From positions 4,216,001 to 4,280,000 of the forward strand of contig NC_049566.1 of the NCBI RefSeq assembly GCF_013368755.1: 64,000 nt of DNA. Direction: 5' to 3'. Below are positions 50,846-62,369 of the stretch, one piece after another. The position numbers and the translations under genes were made by a program. Position 1 is the first letter of the stretch. Each line of letters opens with the position of its first letter. Source of the DNA: Talaromyces rugulosus (lineage: Eukaryota > Ascomycota > Eurotiomycetes > Eurotiales > Trichocomaceae). The notes below the pieces were generated by a model that did not search any database, was not told the DNA's origin, and saw only the letters and a program-made list of their open reading frames with translations.

Positions 50846-51284
50846 ATGTCTTCAACTACAACGACCGTACGAACGAGATCTAGAGGATATCCTTCAGACT
50901 ACGATGTCCACCATTCAGATGTGCCCTCGGTTGGAAGTTCGCCGTCGCAGTCAGAGACAAACGATTATCGTGGAACCCGTAACGATACAAACATTAATCC
51001 GCCAGATTGGCCAGAAAACTATCGTCGGATTCCCACCTACCGACCGATAGATCGAAATCAGGACCAGACTGAGAGACGTACAGCTACAAGTACTGGTGAG
51101 CGAATTTTTTTGACAATGATGTTTACTGGGTTGGAAACAAATGTGGTAGGTTCTTTCTCGATTCTCTGTTTTTGGAGAATTCCAAAGCTGACGACCAGCT
51201 GAGATGGTGAATCGTCTGTGGGTTGCTACTGGTGGAAGAATAACAAAGGAGTTCTTTAAATACAAGGTCGGCGGAGAATACTGA
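50846..51284 (+). CDS. Small hydrophilic protein, unknown (111 residues, two exons)
   Basis: Exon 1 is 50846-51095 from ATG 50846; exon 2 is 51199-51284, after a GTGAGC...CCAG intron of 103 bases. The phases close and the second exon reads EMVNRLWVATGGRITKEFF, much more protein-like than the unspliced reading. The first 80 residues are Ser/Thr/Asp/Arg-rich with DWPENYRRIPTYRPIDR; the C-terminus may fold as a short domain. No signal peptide or membrane segment. The family is unknown to me. It lies between the ALDH-like pseudoenzyme and the CocE hydrolase. Confidence 0.55.
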
Positions 51285-51457
51285 GACAGTTGATAAATTT
51301 ATAAACTTCAAAATATCAATTTATTGAAATAACCGTATGAGTCAATTTTAAAATAGAACACTGAAATACTCGGTTTATGTATGATAAATGCTCTCTATGG
51401 TCAACTTAACAAAGATATCGTGGAGGTGTCTGCTATGTTCCGCTGTGTGCCTGCGTA

Positions 51458-53445
51458 TTATTCAAACAGCTTTGGTGGAATGACTGGCAGAGTAACGTGA
51501 TTGTCAAATTCCGGTCCAAAGTAAATATGATTATAACCGTCAAATTTTTCTTTCGACCTAAGATATTGACGATGTCAGCGAAGTGGCCTAGAAAGGAATA
51601 ATACTTTAACTAACCTGTCCAATGGATCATCATGCACAAATATACCACATCCTTGAGTGTCTCCAGACGATACTTCAAAAACAATCTTTCCGCCCTTTTC
51701 AACTACAACATTTGTAGGCCAGATTTCAATATCCACGGGATACACTTCCCCGTTGATAACTGGCTGCACATCAACACTGGTATAGTTACGATGAGGGAAC
51801 CATGGCCGATGTTTGTTATGACTAGAGTCTGTCTTGCGTAGACTAACTCGCTGCCACCCTTTAGTCAAAGGAACGGGGTCACCTGCCGTCCCAGTGTAAA
51901 AGACCTCTTTGCCCTCGGCTGAAATATGGCGCAGAGTGACAAATAAGTCAATATCTGTAGGAATAGTCTCGCTGGTTGAAAGTGGCGTTGCCGACACATT
52001 CAATCGAGCAACAACATGCCCCGTAATTTCAGTTTCGACTTCAAATGGCTTTGTTTCAAATTTTAGTACCTGGGGTGTGTCAAGCGTGCCCAAAGCCTTG
52101 TAAGAAACTTTTGACTGCCACTCCTCGCTTGTTGTAAAAGGATCAAGAATTCCCTGCGGCGTGAGGTAAAATTTGGTATATTGAGTTCGAGCAATAGGCC
52201 ATTCGCTCTCACTTCGGCGAACATATGCCCTTTCAGCCTGGGCATTGTTGAAGCCCACATCGCCTTTGCGTAAGACAACGCTGACTTTCGGAACCTTTCC
52301 TTTCACGGTCCATCCTTCCCTGTCTTCTCCTTTAAGAAACGCATCTAGAAAACTTCTTTGAATCTCCACTTCATCATGGTAGTAAAATGGTAGGTCATGG
52401 CGTCCAGTAACGAAACGAAGATATTTCATTTCTGATCCAGCCCATGTCCAACCTTCCACATTTCCTCGAAGGTGCAGACAAATCCCGCCCCAGTTAGCGA
52501 CACTAAGTAAGGGAACCTTAATATCTCCCATGTGGTACTCCTTAGACGCGTAGTATGGGTCATCTCTGAATTTATTATTCAAATTGTCGACATTCTGGTC
52601 GCGGCGATTGGCAGTAAGTTCATCTTCGGGTAAGTCGCCCTCGATAGTGTCTGGTCCCCAATTGCGAGCCTTTCTACCTGGGCGTCCGTATTGATTGGTG
52701 ATGACTTGGCGATCCCACCAAAATTTGATGAAACCATTGGACAAGATACCGCCTTGACGGCATCGGTCACGGTAATAGTCGGACATGCCCTCCCAAGGAA
52801 CAATGGCAGCGAGTCCCTTGGGTTGACGGGCAGCAACACGCCATTGGCTTCCGGCATAGTAACTATATATTACCAACCGGTTAATTTTTATTTCCTTTTC
52901 AGCGTTGGAGTAAGAGTTTACCTGATGCCTAATAGTCCAACTCTACCAGAAGACCATGGCTGTTCGGCTGCCCATTCAACAACGTCGAAAAACGCCTCGC
53001 TAGTACCTCGGGACATAGTATCTAGCACACCAGGGGATTGCCCCAGGCCTTTTTCATCTGCACGTACGACGGCATAGCCATGTTTTGTCCAGAATCCAGG
53101 GTCGGGTGTTTCCCAGGCAGAATGATCGGAGTGATGTTCTGTGTTGACTTCGGAGTAGGACACAGGGTGGAAGCTTTTCACATAGTCACGATATGTTAGC
53201 TCACGAATGCATCATAAATGTAGTGATTCGTATATATACTCCTTGTAGTGGATGTCCTTTCCGTACGGTCCGTATGTCACGAGGACTGGCACACGAGTGC
53301 TGTCTGTATCTTCACCTTTCGGTCTGTAAACATTGCATCGAACAAGTCCTGCTCCTGATTTCAATGGGACCGTCACATTCTGCTCGAAGAAGTATGGAAA
53401 AGATGTGACGTCCACTGTATGGATATCTTTGATTTCGTTCGGCAT
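51458..53445 (-). CDS. CocE/NonD-family serine hydrolase (X-Pro dipeptidyl-peptidase S15 fold)
   Basis: Four exons: 53240-53445, 52922-53173, 51615-52862 and 51458-51557; 601 residues from ATG 53445. The nucleophile is S153 in GISYYAG, formed across the exon 2/3 junction. Family signs are GPYGKDIHYKDFHP, DPGFWTKHGYAVVRADEKG, ARQPKGLAAIVPWEG and the C-terminal jelly-roll domain ending in GPEFDNHVTLPVIP. Such enzymes split esters or amides (cocaine esterase, glutaryl-cephalosporin acylase and related). No signal peptide, so probably cytosolic. The first intron ends in AAG. It may open an ester or amide linkage ahead of or after ring cleavage by the dioxygenase; the substrate is unknown. Confidence 0.88.
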
Positions 53446-53976
53446 GGTGCTAGATGATAATAGCAGTCTGTAGCCTGCTAATGAAATGTAAAAGATGAAT
53501 GTTACGGTTGAATAATAAAAATAGTCCAATATACGAATATGTATCTCTTTCTTTTACAGTGGGATTTCACATTCTTTTCCTATCCGTATGTTTACGTATA
53601 TTTCCAATCCCCCACATCGGGACATAGTGGGCGAACTTGGCTCTTACAACAACCAGAAAGCCTATCGGGACCACATCAGTTTAATGATCAACGTGGGAGG
53701 AATTCGAGAATGGAATTAATTACCAACCACTGTATTCTTGTATTGTGTTCTATCGGACATATTCTGCCTGAAATGGCTTCATTGCGATATGTGTTTACGT
53801 AAGAAAACAGTCATTAAACATTGCACATGTGCTGGATATTTTTCAGTGAACGGCTTATAGTGTACATCAACAGTAAATAGATAAAAGATATGAGCACAAA
53901 AAATATGAGTAGGCATCTATATAATGTCTTTTCTGGATTTAGATGACCTAAAGACCAATTACGGATATAATTGGGT
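53446..53976. other. Intergenic region
   Basis: Promoter of the hydrolase and 3' region of the cupin gene, both on the minus strand. No coding signal. Confidence 0.5.
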
Positions 53977-54537
53977 TTATTTCGACGACGCCTTAATATC
54001 ATCCATTCCTCCTCCGTAGTCTTCACCGAGTTGTTTACCATCGAATTCCAACGGCTGTGATTCCTGCAACACGTACAGCATGCGAGCCCAATTGGTGGTA
54101 CTTGTGTTCCTCCACGCATGGTTTGTTCCCCTCTGGATCGAAATGTCGCCTCGCTTCATCAATCTCGTCTCTCCGGAATCTAGGATAAGCTCAACTTCGC
54201 CTTCTAGCACGACTCCATAATCAAGACTGATAGTTCGATGCATTGGTGAAATTGCACCGGGGTTCATATCCACAACTCGCAGGACTGTGCCCCCTGGGAT
54301 GGTAATTCCAGGAGGATTTTGGAGGTACGATTGATAAGTGGCTAAATCTTTGTCCGCTGACAGGGTGACTGGTATTTCATTCGTAGCGTATCCGAGGGAG
54401 AACCGAGCCCCGTTGTCAAGTTGTTGCCAATTCATGACTTCGGTAATGTTTTCGTGGAACGTCGTCTTGCCATGCGAGTCATGGTCAGTGAGAAATCTTT
54501 TAATACTCGGAAGCCCGTTGTCCAAAGTGTCCGACAT
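53977..54537 (-). CDS. Small cupin-domain protein
   Basis: An intronless protein of 186 residues from ATG 54537. The single cupin barrel is near residues 78-155: PGGTVLRVVDMNPG, MHRTISLDYGVVLEGEVEL (H100, E112) and GDISIQRGTNHAWRN (H140), giving a likely His/Glu/His metal site. This subgroup is common in fungal biosynthetic and catabolic clusters, where members act as decarboxylases, isomerases or hydrolase-like helpers, often with no known reaction. No signal peptide or membrane segment. Its neighbour on the same strand is the CocE hydrolase. Confidence 0.82.
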   Translation of the reverse strand: MSDTLDNGLPSIKRFLTDHDSHGKTTFHENITEVMNWQQLDNGARFSLGYATNEIPVTLSADKDLATYQSYLQNPPGITIPGGTVLRVVDMNPGAISPMHRTISLDYGVVLEGEVELILDSGETRLMKRGDISIQRGTNHAWRNTSTTNWARMLYVLQESQPLEFDGKQLGEDYGGGMDDIKASSK

Positions 54538-56877
54538 TTTGGTATCTGAGAGGAAGGGTCGGGCGAATATAGGGATGGAAGAATATGCCAGAATCTTTGG
54601 AATTAGTTTTAAGAAAGGTACATCTGGTACCCAGTATTGATATATGTTTGCTCGTCAGGAGAATCGGTAGAGTGGAGCCGATAGTTCGATAATAAGAATC
54701 GCCACATCATCCGAGCTGCTCCATGATTAACGGAAAGGTCAGCAAAGGACGTTGTTTAGTGCTCCATGTTCAAGGTCAGTAGTATGACGAGGTTCTAATG
54801 ACGTAGTAATATTACATGTATATGCTGTATATGCTGTATATGCCACGATGCGATACCCCAAGATGGCAGCGTAACCCATCACCCTCAAGCGCTAGCTTGT
54901 TACTTTTTCTCGAACACAGTCCAAAAAAAACAATACCATCCGGCTTCTGGTTGGTACTTCAAAAAGGAAAACGAAAACCTTTCTATCACTACTCGATATT
55001 CTTTATTTTTCGCTGGAGATAATTGATATGCTTCTACCACTTTTGTACGGTTAAAAGCAGAGCGATCGCCGCCTCCACCTTTCTCAATTAATTTTTTTCT
55101 CCCATAATAAGATGCATTTCTATCTTTAAAGTTCCGCCAGTTCCTCTTTTCTCGCCCGTTGGGCTTTTCTTTGGCCATTGGTGGCGCTCTTTGTGTATTT
55201 GCCTATTTTACGAGGCTTTTCCTCCTCGGTGCCCATCTCAGTTGTATTAGTGAACCGTTTCATCGGTCTTATTTGATCGTATCAAGATAACACCCGTTTC
55301 CAGACTCGGAATCAGACTAAATGGTTAACTTGTGCCTTTTGGAGCGTATGGGTATACTTGCCTCTTCTAATTTCTTGGCTTCAGCGGCTGGTTCTTCTTT
55401 CTTCTTCTCCATCTCCCCGTCCGTATCGTGGTACGTTAATCATCGAGTTTCTTGGTCTTCAACACTGGAGAAGATAGGCATAGAGTTGGTATTGCTTGAA
55501 TCCATCCCAGTAACTAGTGACTTATTGTAATTCATACTACGAATATCACGGTGTAGACGAAGGACTCAGCGACAAGGAAGATCATTGTGTATTTATCTAA
55601 TAGGTGTTTGGATGAAGTAGCGGCGCTGGTCGATGTTGTCAAAGATGGTAGGAAGAAGCTGTAAATAATCGCTTAGCATCAGGACCCTTATCAAGATAAT
55701 ACTAGGACGACATAGAGACGAAGATTAAAATTTTAAACATTATACATTAAGTAGGAAGATATTACTTACCCGTTTTGATAGAATTGCATGGTTGTGTAGA
55801 TAAACTAGTTTCAAGGAAGGGTATTCATTCAGTCAACATTCTTGTACGGGGGCAACGCGGAGTTTATCTCGTCATATCAAATCAAGCTCAAATTCACTAA
55901 CATGAATACGACTACAAGGAAGAATGAAAAGGAACAAGAAGCTGAAATAACCATCGCGTCTCTGGGAAAATACCCTGCTCTTAATCGGGCTTTACCTAAT
56001 ACGGCTCACCAAGGTTGCTAACGATGCTACCACGATTCACACTACCTCAATCCGCCCTTCCACTAGCTAGCTATATCGGTGTCCTCTCGAGAACTGCATG
56101 ATTAATAAGTCACAAGTGACAGCCAATGGTAATGAAGGAATCCAAATATTATTCTAGAGCATCCTAGTTATGTCCTCGATGCTTCCTCGTTGGTATCCGC
56201 ACCCGTTATCATGGCCAATCCTGGGTCACTCTGGGATGTTTTACCATGAGCTCGTTTTACACGGGCGGAGCAACGGGGTAGGCTGGATAGCAGCCAATTC
56301 TAGCAAAATCAAGACTAGTTTAGACCACTCGGGGTAAGGCACACGACGCACTATAAAAGGGCTTACTTTCTCCTAAAATGAGCCTACAGTTCAAAGTCTA
56401 CCAGAGGTCAAATAGAAGCTAGGCTTTTAGTCTATTCGGTTGTAGATGGTCCGTATTGAATAGCACGCCATGTAAGCGAAGCGATGTCTAGGCATTCGGC
56501 ATGACCGCATAGCATTCCAATCCAATCGGAGACAAACGCCTTGCTGGGGTTGTATTTTTCATTGGTGAGATGAGAGAACAAGCAACGTGCTTTTTTATTT
56601 GAGGGGAACGCCCCGCATGATAGTTCTCTTTCTCGTATAGTTTTCTAGTCTGTATATAGAAAAGACCCTGCGGGGGGTGATTCACTAGCCAATTCTAGCC
56701 AACGTGGGCGGTTTTTTGCATCAAATAATTTCCTCCAATCAAAAGTTACCGGCTTTCGGGCTCAAGAAATATATGAATATGTTCAAATATCCTTGATAAT
56801 TTATTGGGCTCTATCTCATTATTTTAGGGAATAGAACAAGACTCTGATCCGAGGCTTGAAAGTGCACTAAAAACACC
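54538..56877. other. Long intergenic region with one weak gene candidate
   Basis: 2.3 kb between the cupin (-) and the MFS transporter (+). A possible small two-exon gene lies at 55532-55789 (separate entry). Further minus-strand frames at about 55178-55440 are Lys/Glu-rich (EMEKKKEEPAAEAKKLEEA) but could not be joined convincingly. Confidence 0.4.
55532..55789 (-). CDS. Candidate small hydrophobic protein (48 residues), uncertain
   Basis: ATG 55789, exon 1 55770-55789 (20 bases), GTAAGT...TTTACAG intron, exon 2 55532-55658. The product reads MQFYQNGFFLPSLTTS, a Ser/Thr stretch, then a hydrophobic end (YTMIFLVAESFVYTVIFVV). Splice signals are good, but the product is short and has no known relative that I recognise. 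The stop at 55532 may itself lie in a further intron, because protein-like Lys/Glu-rich frames continue downstream. Could be chance. Confidence 0.25.
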
Positions 56878-58646
56878 ATGGCTTTGCCCCCAAAATGGTA
56901 TCAGGTAGGAGAGAAAACGGCTTTTTGATAAATATTCTACTTAACCATTTTTAGTTTCTCGTGTGTGTGTTCGCGTCGTTGGGATCTGTACTTTACGGCT
57001 ATGATTTAGGTGTCATTGCTGAAGCCATTGCGAGCCCATCATTGATCAATGCATTCAACGCCGATGCCACTCAGCGAGGAGCCGTAACATCGGTCTTCAC
57101 AGGTGGTGCCTTTTTTGGTGCCTTTTTTGCTGGTCCAATGGGTGATAATTACGGTCGAAAGATAACAATCCTTGTCGGCGCAGTCGTTTTTTTGCTAGGA
57201 GGGTGAGTATGAGAAGTTCTTAATTTTTCAGTAGATGTGCTAATAATAGTTATAGCTGTCTGCAAACCGCTGCTCAGAGCCTTTCGTATCTGTATGCGGG
57301 TAGAGCCATCGCTGGCCTTGGGTAAGTCGTCTTCCTTGAACCGTTTGCTTTCGTACGCTAAGTACGCGATATACAGAGTTGGTATTTTGGTCATGATTGT
57401 TCCTATCTACCAAGCTGAAATAGCACATCCTGACATTCGCGGCCGGATTACATCACTGCAACAATTAATGTTAGGAGTTGGGTCTCTCGTTGCCGCCTGG
57501 ATTTCATGGGGAACTTTTATCAACTTTGCTGACGATGACTCCCGACAATGGCGCATCTCACTCGGGATTCAGATGGTGCCAGCAGTATTTCTGGCTGGAT
57601 TAATTCTGTTCTTCCCCGAATCACCACGTTGGTTAATCGACCATGGGAAAGTAGATGAAGGCCTCCAGACTCTTGCTCAACTACATTCGCGCGGTGACAT
57701 CAATGACAGCTGGGTCCAAATCGAATTTGAACAGATCCGCTCTTCCATAGAACATGAGCATGAAGCAGAGGCCAAGTCTTACATGGAACTTTTCACAGAT
57801 CGGTCTTGTCTTCGTAGATTATTCTTAGCTTGTTCCATACAAGCAGCTTGTCAAATGACCGGAGTCAGCGCTATCCAGTATTTCAGTACAACTATATTCC
57901 AGCAGATCGGCATTGCAGCGAACGATACACTGAAGTACCAGGGAATCAATTCAATAATTGCCATTGTCGCCCAACTGTGCTGTCTTTTGTTCATTGACAA
58001 AACTGGTAGAAGATGGCCTCAGATCATTGGCAATTTGGTCAACTGTGTTTTCTTCGTGAGTAATCCCGATGCGAACCATTCGGCCTTCAAATAGTTAACG
58101 TAAAATCAGATTATACCGACAATTCTCATCGCAAAATTTCCCCCTGGGGCATCAAACAATCACTCAGCTAGTTGGGCATTCATTGTCATGACATGGTGCT
58201 ACAACTTTTCTTTTAGCTGTACCATTGGCCCCTTGACCTGGATCATCTGCTCTGAGATCTTCGACATGAAGACACGATCCAAAGGCGTATCTGTGAGTCC
58301 CTAGAGTTAGTGAACAGTCTCTAAAGCGGTGCCTAACATTACTGGGTAGATTGCCACCATGATGTCATTTGCCTTCAATACAATGATCGGTCAAGTCACT
58401 AGCGTGGCGATTGAACGCATCGGAGGATGGAAATTCTATGTGCTCTTTTGCGTGTGCAACTTTACAAACGCCATTTTCTTCTGGTTGGTACTGCCCGAAA
58501 CGGCTCGACGACCACTGGAAGAAATGAATCATCTTTTTACGCATGAGCCATGGATTGTACCGGGAACCCAAACCAAACAATTTAAGAACAGGTCGACCAT
58601 TTCTGAGAAGTTGGACATTGATCATGTCAGTATCACTGCGGAATAG
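56878..58646 (+). CDS. MFS sugar-type transporter
   Basis: Six exons: 56878-56904, 56955-57202, 57256-57321, 57377-58055, 58110-58292 and 58350-58646; 499 residues. Family motifs are GSVLYGYDLGV (TM1), GPMGDNYGRK in the TM2-3 loop, GRAIAGLGVGILVMIVPIYQ, FPESPRWLIDHGK, and PETARRPLEEM at the end of TM12. The 27-base first exon MALPPKWYQ and the 66-base third exon are needed for a complete twelve-segment protein. Proton-coupled uptake of a hexose, quinate or related polyol is likely. It lies next to the SDR reductase on the same strand. Confidence 0.92.
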
Positions 58647-59433
58647 TTCACGCAGCACGTCTTAGTAGAGATGAGATAAGAGAATTCGTGGGAGAGACTA
58701 TTACTCAACGGGTGGTGCTATAAGCAGCCACATGAAAATGTGAAATTCATTTACACACATACACACGAGCTTTCCTATACTTGCCCTTAGTATTTATTCC
58801 ACTTGGGAAAGCAACATTGTGGGATTTCAGTTAGTGCAGTTCAGGCTCCATTTTTGTATTCCTTTATTTTCTGTTTTCTATTCATAACGAAATAACTTTT
58901 TGTACGGTATATCCTACATGTAGTCCATAGAGGGTTGGAAGATATTTGCGGGTAGCTAGCTAGATCAGGATATTTAGGCTTGTTAATAGATCCAATGTAG
59001 AACCACTTTTTTTGGTCTATTTACAATGAGACGACTCCCTTTTGGCTATTCTAAATAATAATAATCATAATAATAATCAAATTACAAATAGTGATTTGTT
59101 TCCTAAAAGTAGATTATTGATTACGGCCGGCTCACAAAAATGATTACTGATCTTGAATAGACACCCGCGTTCAGTAATCGGATTTGGTAGGTTATACGAT
59201 AATCATAAATTTCAGTTCCACGAAAACAGATACTTACTAATATAACTCTTAATGGATTTTAATCTACATGATATTATTAATTGCAACCCATATGTTTCCA
59301 TGGCTAACCATGATTTTAGACACACGAACGTAATACTATAAAAGCAAGTGGTACACCCAATCCATAAACTAAATCATCATCTCAGAGGCTCATTTAAAAT
59401 TCCAAATTAAAACGACAAAGAAAGTACAAAACC
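58647..59433. other. Intergenic region, AT-rich
   Basis: The 3' region of the transporter and promoter of the reductase. Contains an AATAATAATCATAATAATAA-like tract near 59056-59080; no coding signal. Confidence 0.5.
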
Positions 59434-60492
59434 ATGGCATCAGGATTGGTCTTCATCACAGGCGCAACGGGCTTTATTGGCAGTGCTACAGCCCTGGCAG
59501 CCCTAAAGGCAGGGTATCGTCTGCGAATCGCTATCCGCCGAGAGTCACAGATCGAAAAGATCAAAAGTGTTTTTTCGGAATATGCAGACAGCCTTGAATT
59601 TACTATCGTTCCTGAAATTGTCGCTGAAGACGCGTATACGGGAAAACTCGGTGGTGTGGACTTTGTTCTGCACATTGCGTCACCCATGCCTCGAACTCTG
59701 GACAAAACCGATTACTTTGACCCTGCAATCAAAGGAACTGTGAACATTCTTGAAGAAGCTTCAAAAGTGCCAAGTGTTAAAAAGGTGGTTATCACCTCGT
59801 CAGTTCTTTCTCTCATCCCTCTGGCCGGGGTTCCCGAAGGTGGAATTGTCACTGGTATGTGCCACTCCCTTTAATTGTCTGACTAGAGCTTATTGCTGAA
59901 CTACATATTAGAGGAATCAGGATGGGACCTCAGCGTTGACGTTAATTCGGACTTTTCCGGTCCAACCAACCAGGCAACCGCGTTTTCACTGTACCGAGCC
60001 TCTAAGATCCTCGCCAACAACGCCACTTGGGATTTCCAAAAACAGAAAAAACCTCATTTTGATCTCGTGACCATTCATCCGACCTTCGTTTACGGCCGCG
60101 ACCTCTTACAGACTACACCTGAAGAAATTGGTGGGACAAATGCACTTTTATGGAATGCACTGACTTCTGGGGAACCGTCACTTTGGTCGAGCTACGTCAA
60201 TGTCCGGGATGTGGCCACTGCCCATATTAACGCCCTAGACTCTCGCATTACAGATGGATCTAGCTATGCCCTTGCCGCTAAGAAGACAACATGGAAGGAA
60301 GTGGCTCGGCTATTAAAGAAGAACTATGCGGATATCGGACGATTCAAGTTGACAGACAACGCACCAGGAAGCCCTTTACCAATCGATGGGTCCAAGGCAG
60401 AGAGGGAGCTAGGGATTGATTATGTGTCATTGGAGACCACAATCAAGGATGTCGTTGACCAGAACGTTGGCTTGATTGAAGCTCGTGCTTAG
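59434..60492 (+). CDS. NAD(P)-dependent ketone/aldehyde reductase, extended SDR (GRE2/dihydroflavonol-reductase-like)
   Basis: Two exons, 59434-59854 and 59912-60492; 333 residues from ATG 59434. TGATGFIG at about 9-16 is the cofactor loop, LHIASPMP and VVITSSVLSL line the cofactor site, and Y168-x3-K172 (YRASK) is the catalytic pair. The length and the HPTFVYGRD segment fit the reductase branch that includes yeast methylglyoxal reductase GRE2 and plant cinnamoyl-CoA and dihydroflavonol reductases. It reduces a carbonyl with NADPH; the substrate is unknown. It converges on the flavin-reductase-domain gene at a distance of about 110 bases. Confidence 0.9.
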
Positions 60493-60604
60493 TTTGAGGA
60501 CCAATATGCCGATAGTCCCCTTTAACCAGACAATATAATATCCATATATAGATCTTAGCTAGTTTTGATATAATCTCAAAATGTAGCAATGACATTCTAC
60601 ATTT

Positions 60605-61350
60605 CTAATTTGTACCATTTAACTTGTTTTTAGCTCGGTTGCTTTCCACATTACCAACTAAGCCATAATTTACATCTGTAGATGTGGATGTGCTTGGTAT
60701 GATCATATCAAACGTATCCTCGATGACAGCATACTGGTAGTACCCACATCGAGCAATCGGCTTGGTCTTCTTAACATCCAGAATTCCGTCGGTAAGGACA
60801 TTGTCATCAATATGCACGGCAACTACCTTTCCAATCACTATGTCCACTGAGCCCATGGGTGGATTTCCAGGCAGGCGAAGGGTTGAATGATATTCGCACT
60901 CAAACTTAACAGGCGACTCCTTCACCATTGGCACATCCATCAATGTAGCCTTTTCTTTCGTTAATTTGGCTCGCTCAAATTCATCAACTCCATAAGGAAA
61001 TTGCTCGGCCGTGATATTCACGGCTTGACGCAAATCCCAAATTGCCAAGTTCCAGACGAAGTGGCCAGTTTCTTCAGCGTTGATGACAGTATCTTTGCGC
61101 TGACCACTGGCAGTCTGGTTGGAGGAAAACATGACATAGGGCGGATCAAAGGTCAAGTTGTTGAACTGAGAGTATGGGGCTAAGTTGGCCTGGCCTTTTG
61201 TGCTCTGAGTTGAGATCCATCCGATGGGGCGGGGAACAACACATGCCTATCTTGGCTTTTAATAAGCTTTTTTGGCTCGTGGCAAAGGATTCTTACTTTG
61301 AATGGATCGTGCGGAAGGCCATGGTTTGTAACCCCCGGCTGGTAAAACAT
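60605..61350 (-). CDS. Flavin-reductase-like FMN-binding domain protein
   Basis: Two exons, 61297-61350 and 60605-61246; 231 residues from ATG 61350. The spliced N-terminus is MFYQPGVTNHGLPHDPFKAC followed by VVPRPIGWIST and NLAPYSQFNNLTFDPPYVMFS, the signature of the flavin reductase/DIM6-NTAB family. The acceptor GATAG gives the only frame that restores VVPRPIGW. These proteins bind FMN as a split barrel and either supply reduced flavin to monooxygenases or act on their own. No obvious flavin monooxygenase is visible in the window. No signal peptide. Confidence 0.88.
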
Positions 61351-61822
61351 AATGAGTGATGGTTGGAATTCATCAGAAGAAGAAGCATTGATAACTAACA
61401 ACTATTCTATCTCGTTCAATTACGAATCGCACGATGTGGGGGTTCTTCATTGCGGGAAATAATATCGGCATGTGAGCGTAAAGACAGATCCATACGTAAT
61501 TTACGTGCTAAGTGGTGTTGTCCAGCCCGATGTATTGTATTATCCTGGTATTTCCTTTAGATTTATATAATAGGCACCATAGGGTTAATGATGGAACCGG
61601 TTCTCATATATTCCTCGTCTCTGAATACTGTAGAGAATTGGGTCTATCACTTTTAAATACAGCGACTCACCTCAATGTTGGTCAGTTATATTGACCTCAA
61701 CCTACAATAGAGGAAATTTGGGGTTCCCGGATACCGTCAAAACACTACTAGGATACATTTCAGGGGGAGGTTCTATACCATATTTTTTATATGTAGATAC
61801 AGGTATTAAACGTCTCTCTATT
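61351..61822. other. Intergenic region
   Basis: Promoter of the flavin-reductase-domain gene and 3' region of the DUF4267-like gene, both on the minus strand. No coding signal. Confidence 0.5.
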
Positions 61823-62369
61823 TTAAAACGTTTCTACCGTCAGACTTTTGGTGTTCAAGAAACCCCCTTTCCCGCTATTGTATAATCCCCATTCGCTCCA
61901 GGCAATAATGCCTGTAGCTATTCCTCCTAGCATATGCATAATCCACCTTCCTTTCCAGCCTCCGTACTGATCGCCTCCGTACTTCCAGACAATATACGCA
62001 TCCACTTGCGCAGCGACCTACCGCTGTCAGATATTCTCAACAAGCACATAATTAGGACGTTTGCGAACACACCGCTAGAGCCATCATAAATGCCTTGATT
62101 GCGTCGTTATTGCCTTGCCTGCCCAAAAGGAAAAAGGTAATTCCTAGGCTTATTTCCCGTCCCCCATTTGCGTAAACAAATGGCGATGGGCTATATTTCG
62201 GCTCCATCATGGGTTTCAGACTGGCCGCAGCTTCTGGTAGGTACCGGGGGACGGGAAGACCGAACATGTTATACGTGGTTATTGGGGCCAGAAAATGTAG
62301 ACCTCCCAGGCCGAGGAAGACTGTTGAGAGAATGAATGGGGTTGGAGATTGTCTTGAATGATACGCCAT
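61823..62369 (-). CDS. DUF4267-like small membrane protein
   Basis: Two exons, 62073-62369 and 61823-62017; 163 residues from ATG 62369. Hydrophobic segments lie at about 11-35 (PFILSTVFLGLGGLHFLAP), 70-85, 92-110 and 127-145 (HMLGGIATGIIAW). The motif NGGREISLGITFFLLGRQGN and the acid residue in VDAYIVWKYGG fit the fungal DUF4267 family of four-helix membrane proteins. The intron is GTGTGT...GGTAG. Function is unknown; members are frequent in accessory clusters. Confidence 0.7.

Noticed and set aside
54900..55178. 92-codon minus-strand frame starting MAKEKPNGREK
   Set aside because: Its first part is the out-of-frame shadow of another Lys-rich frame, and the rest is low quality.
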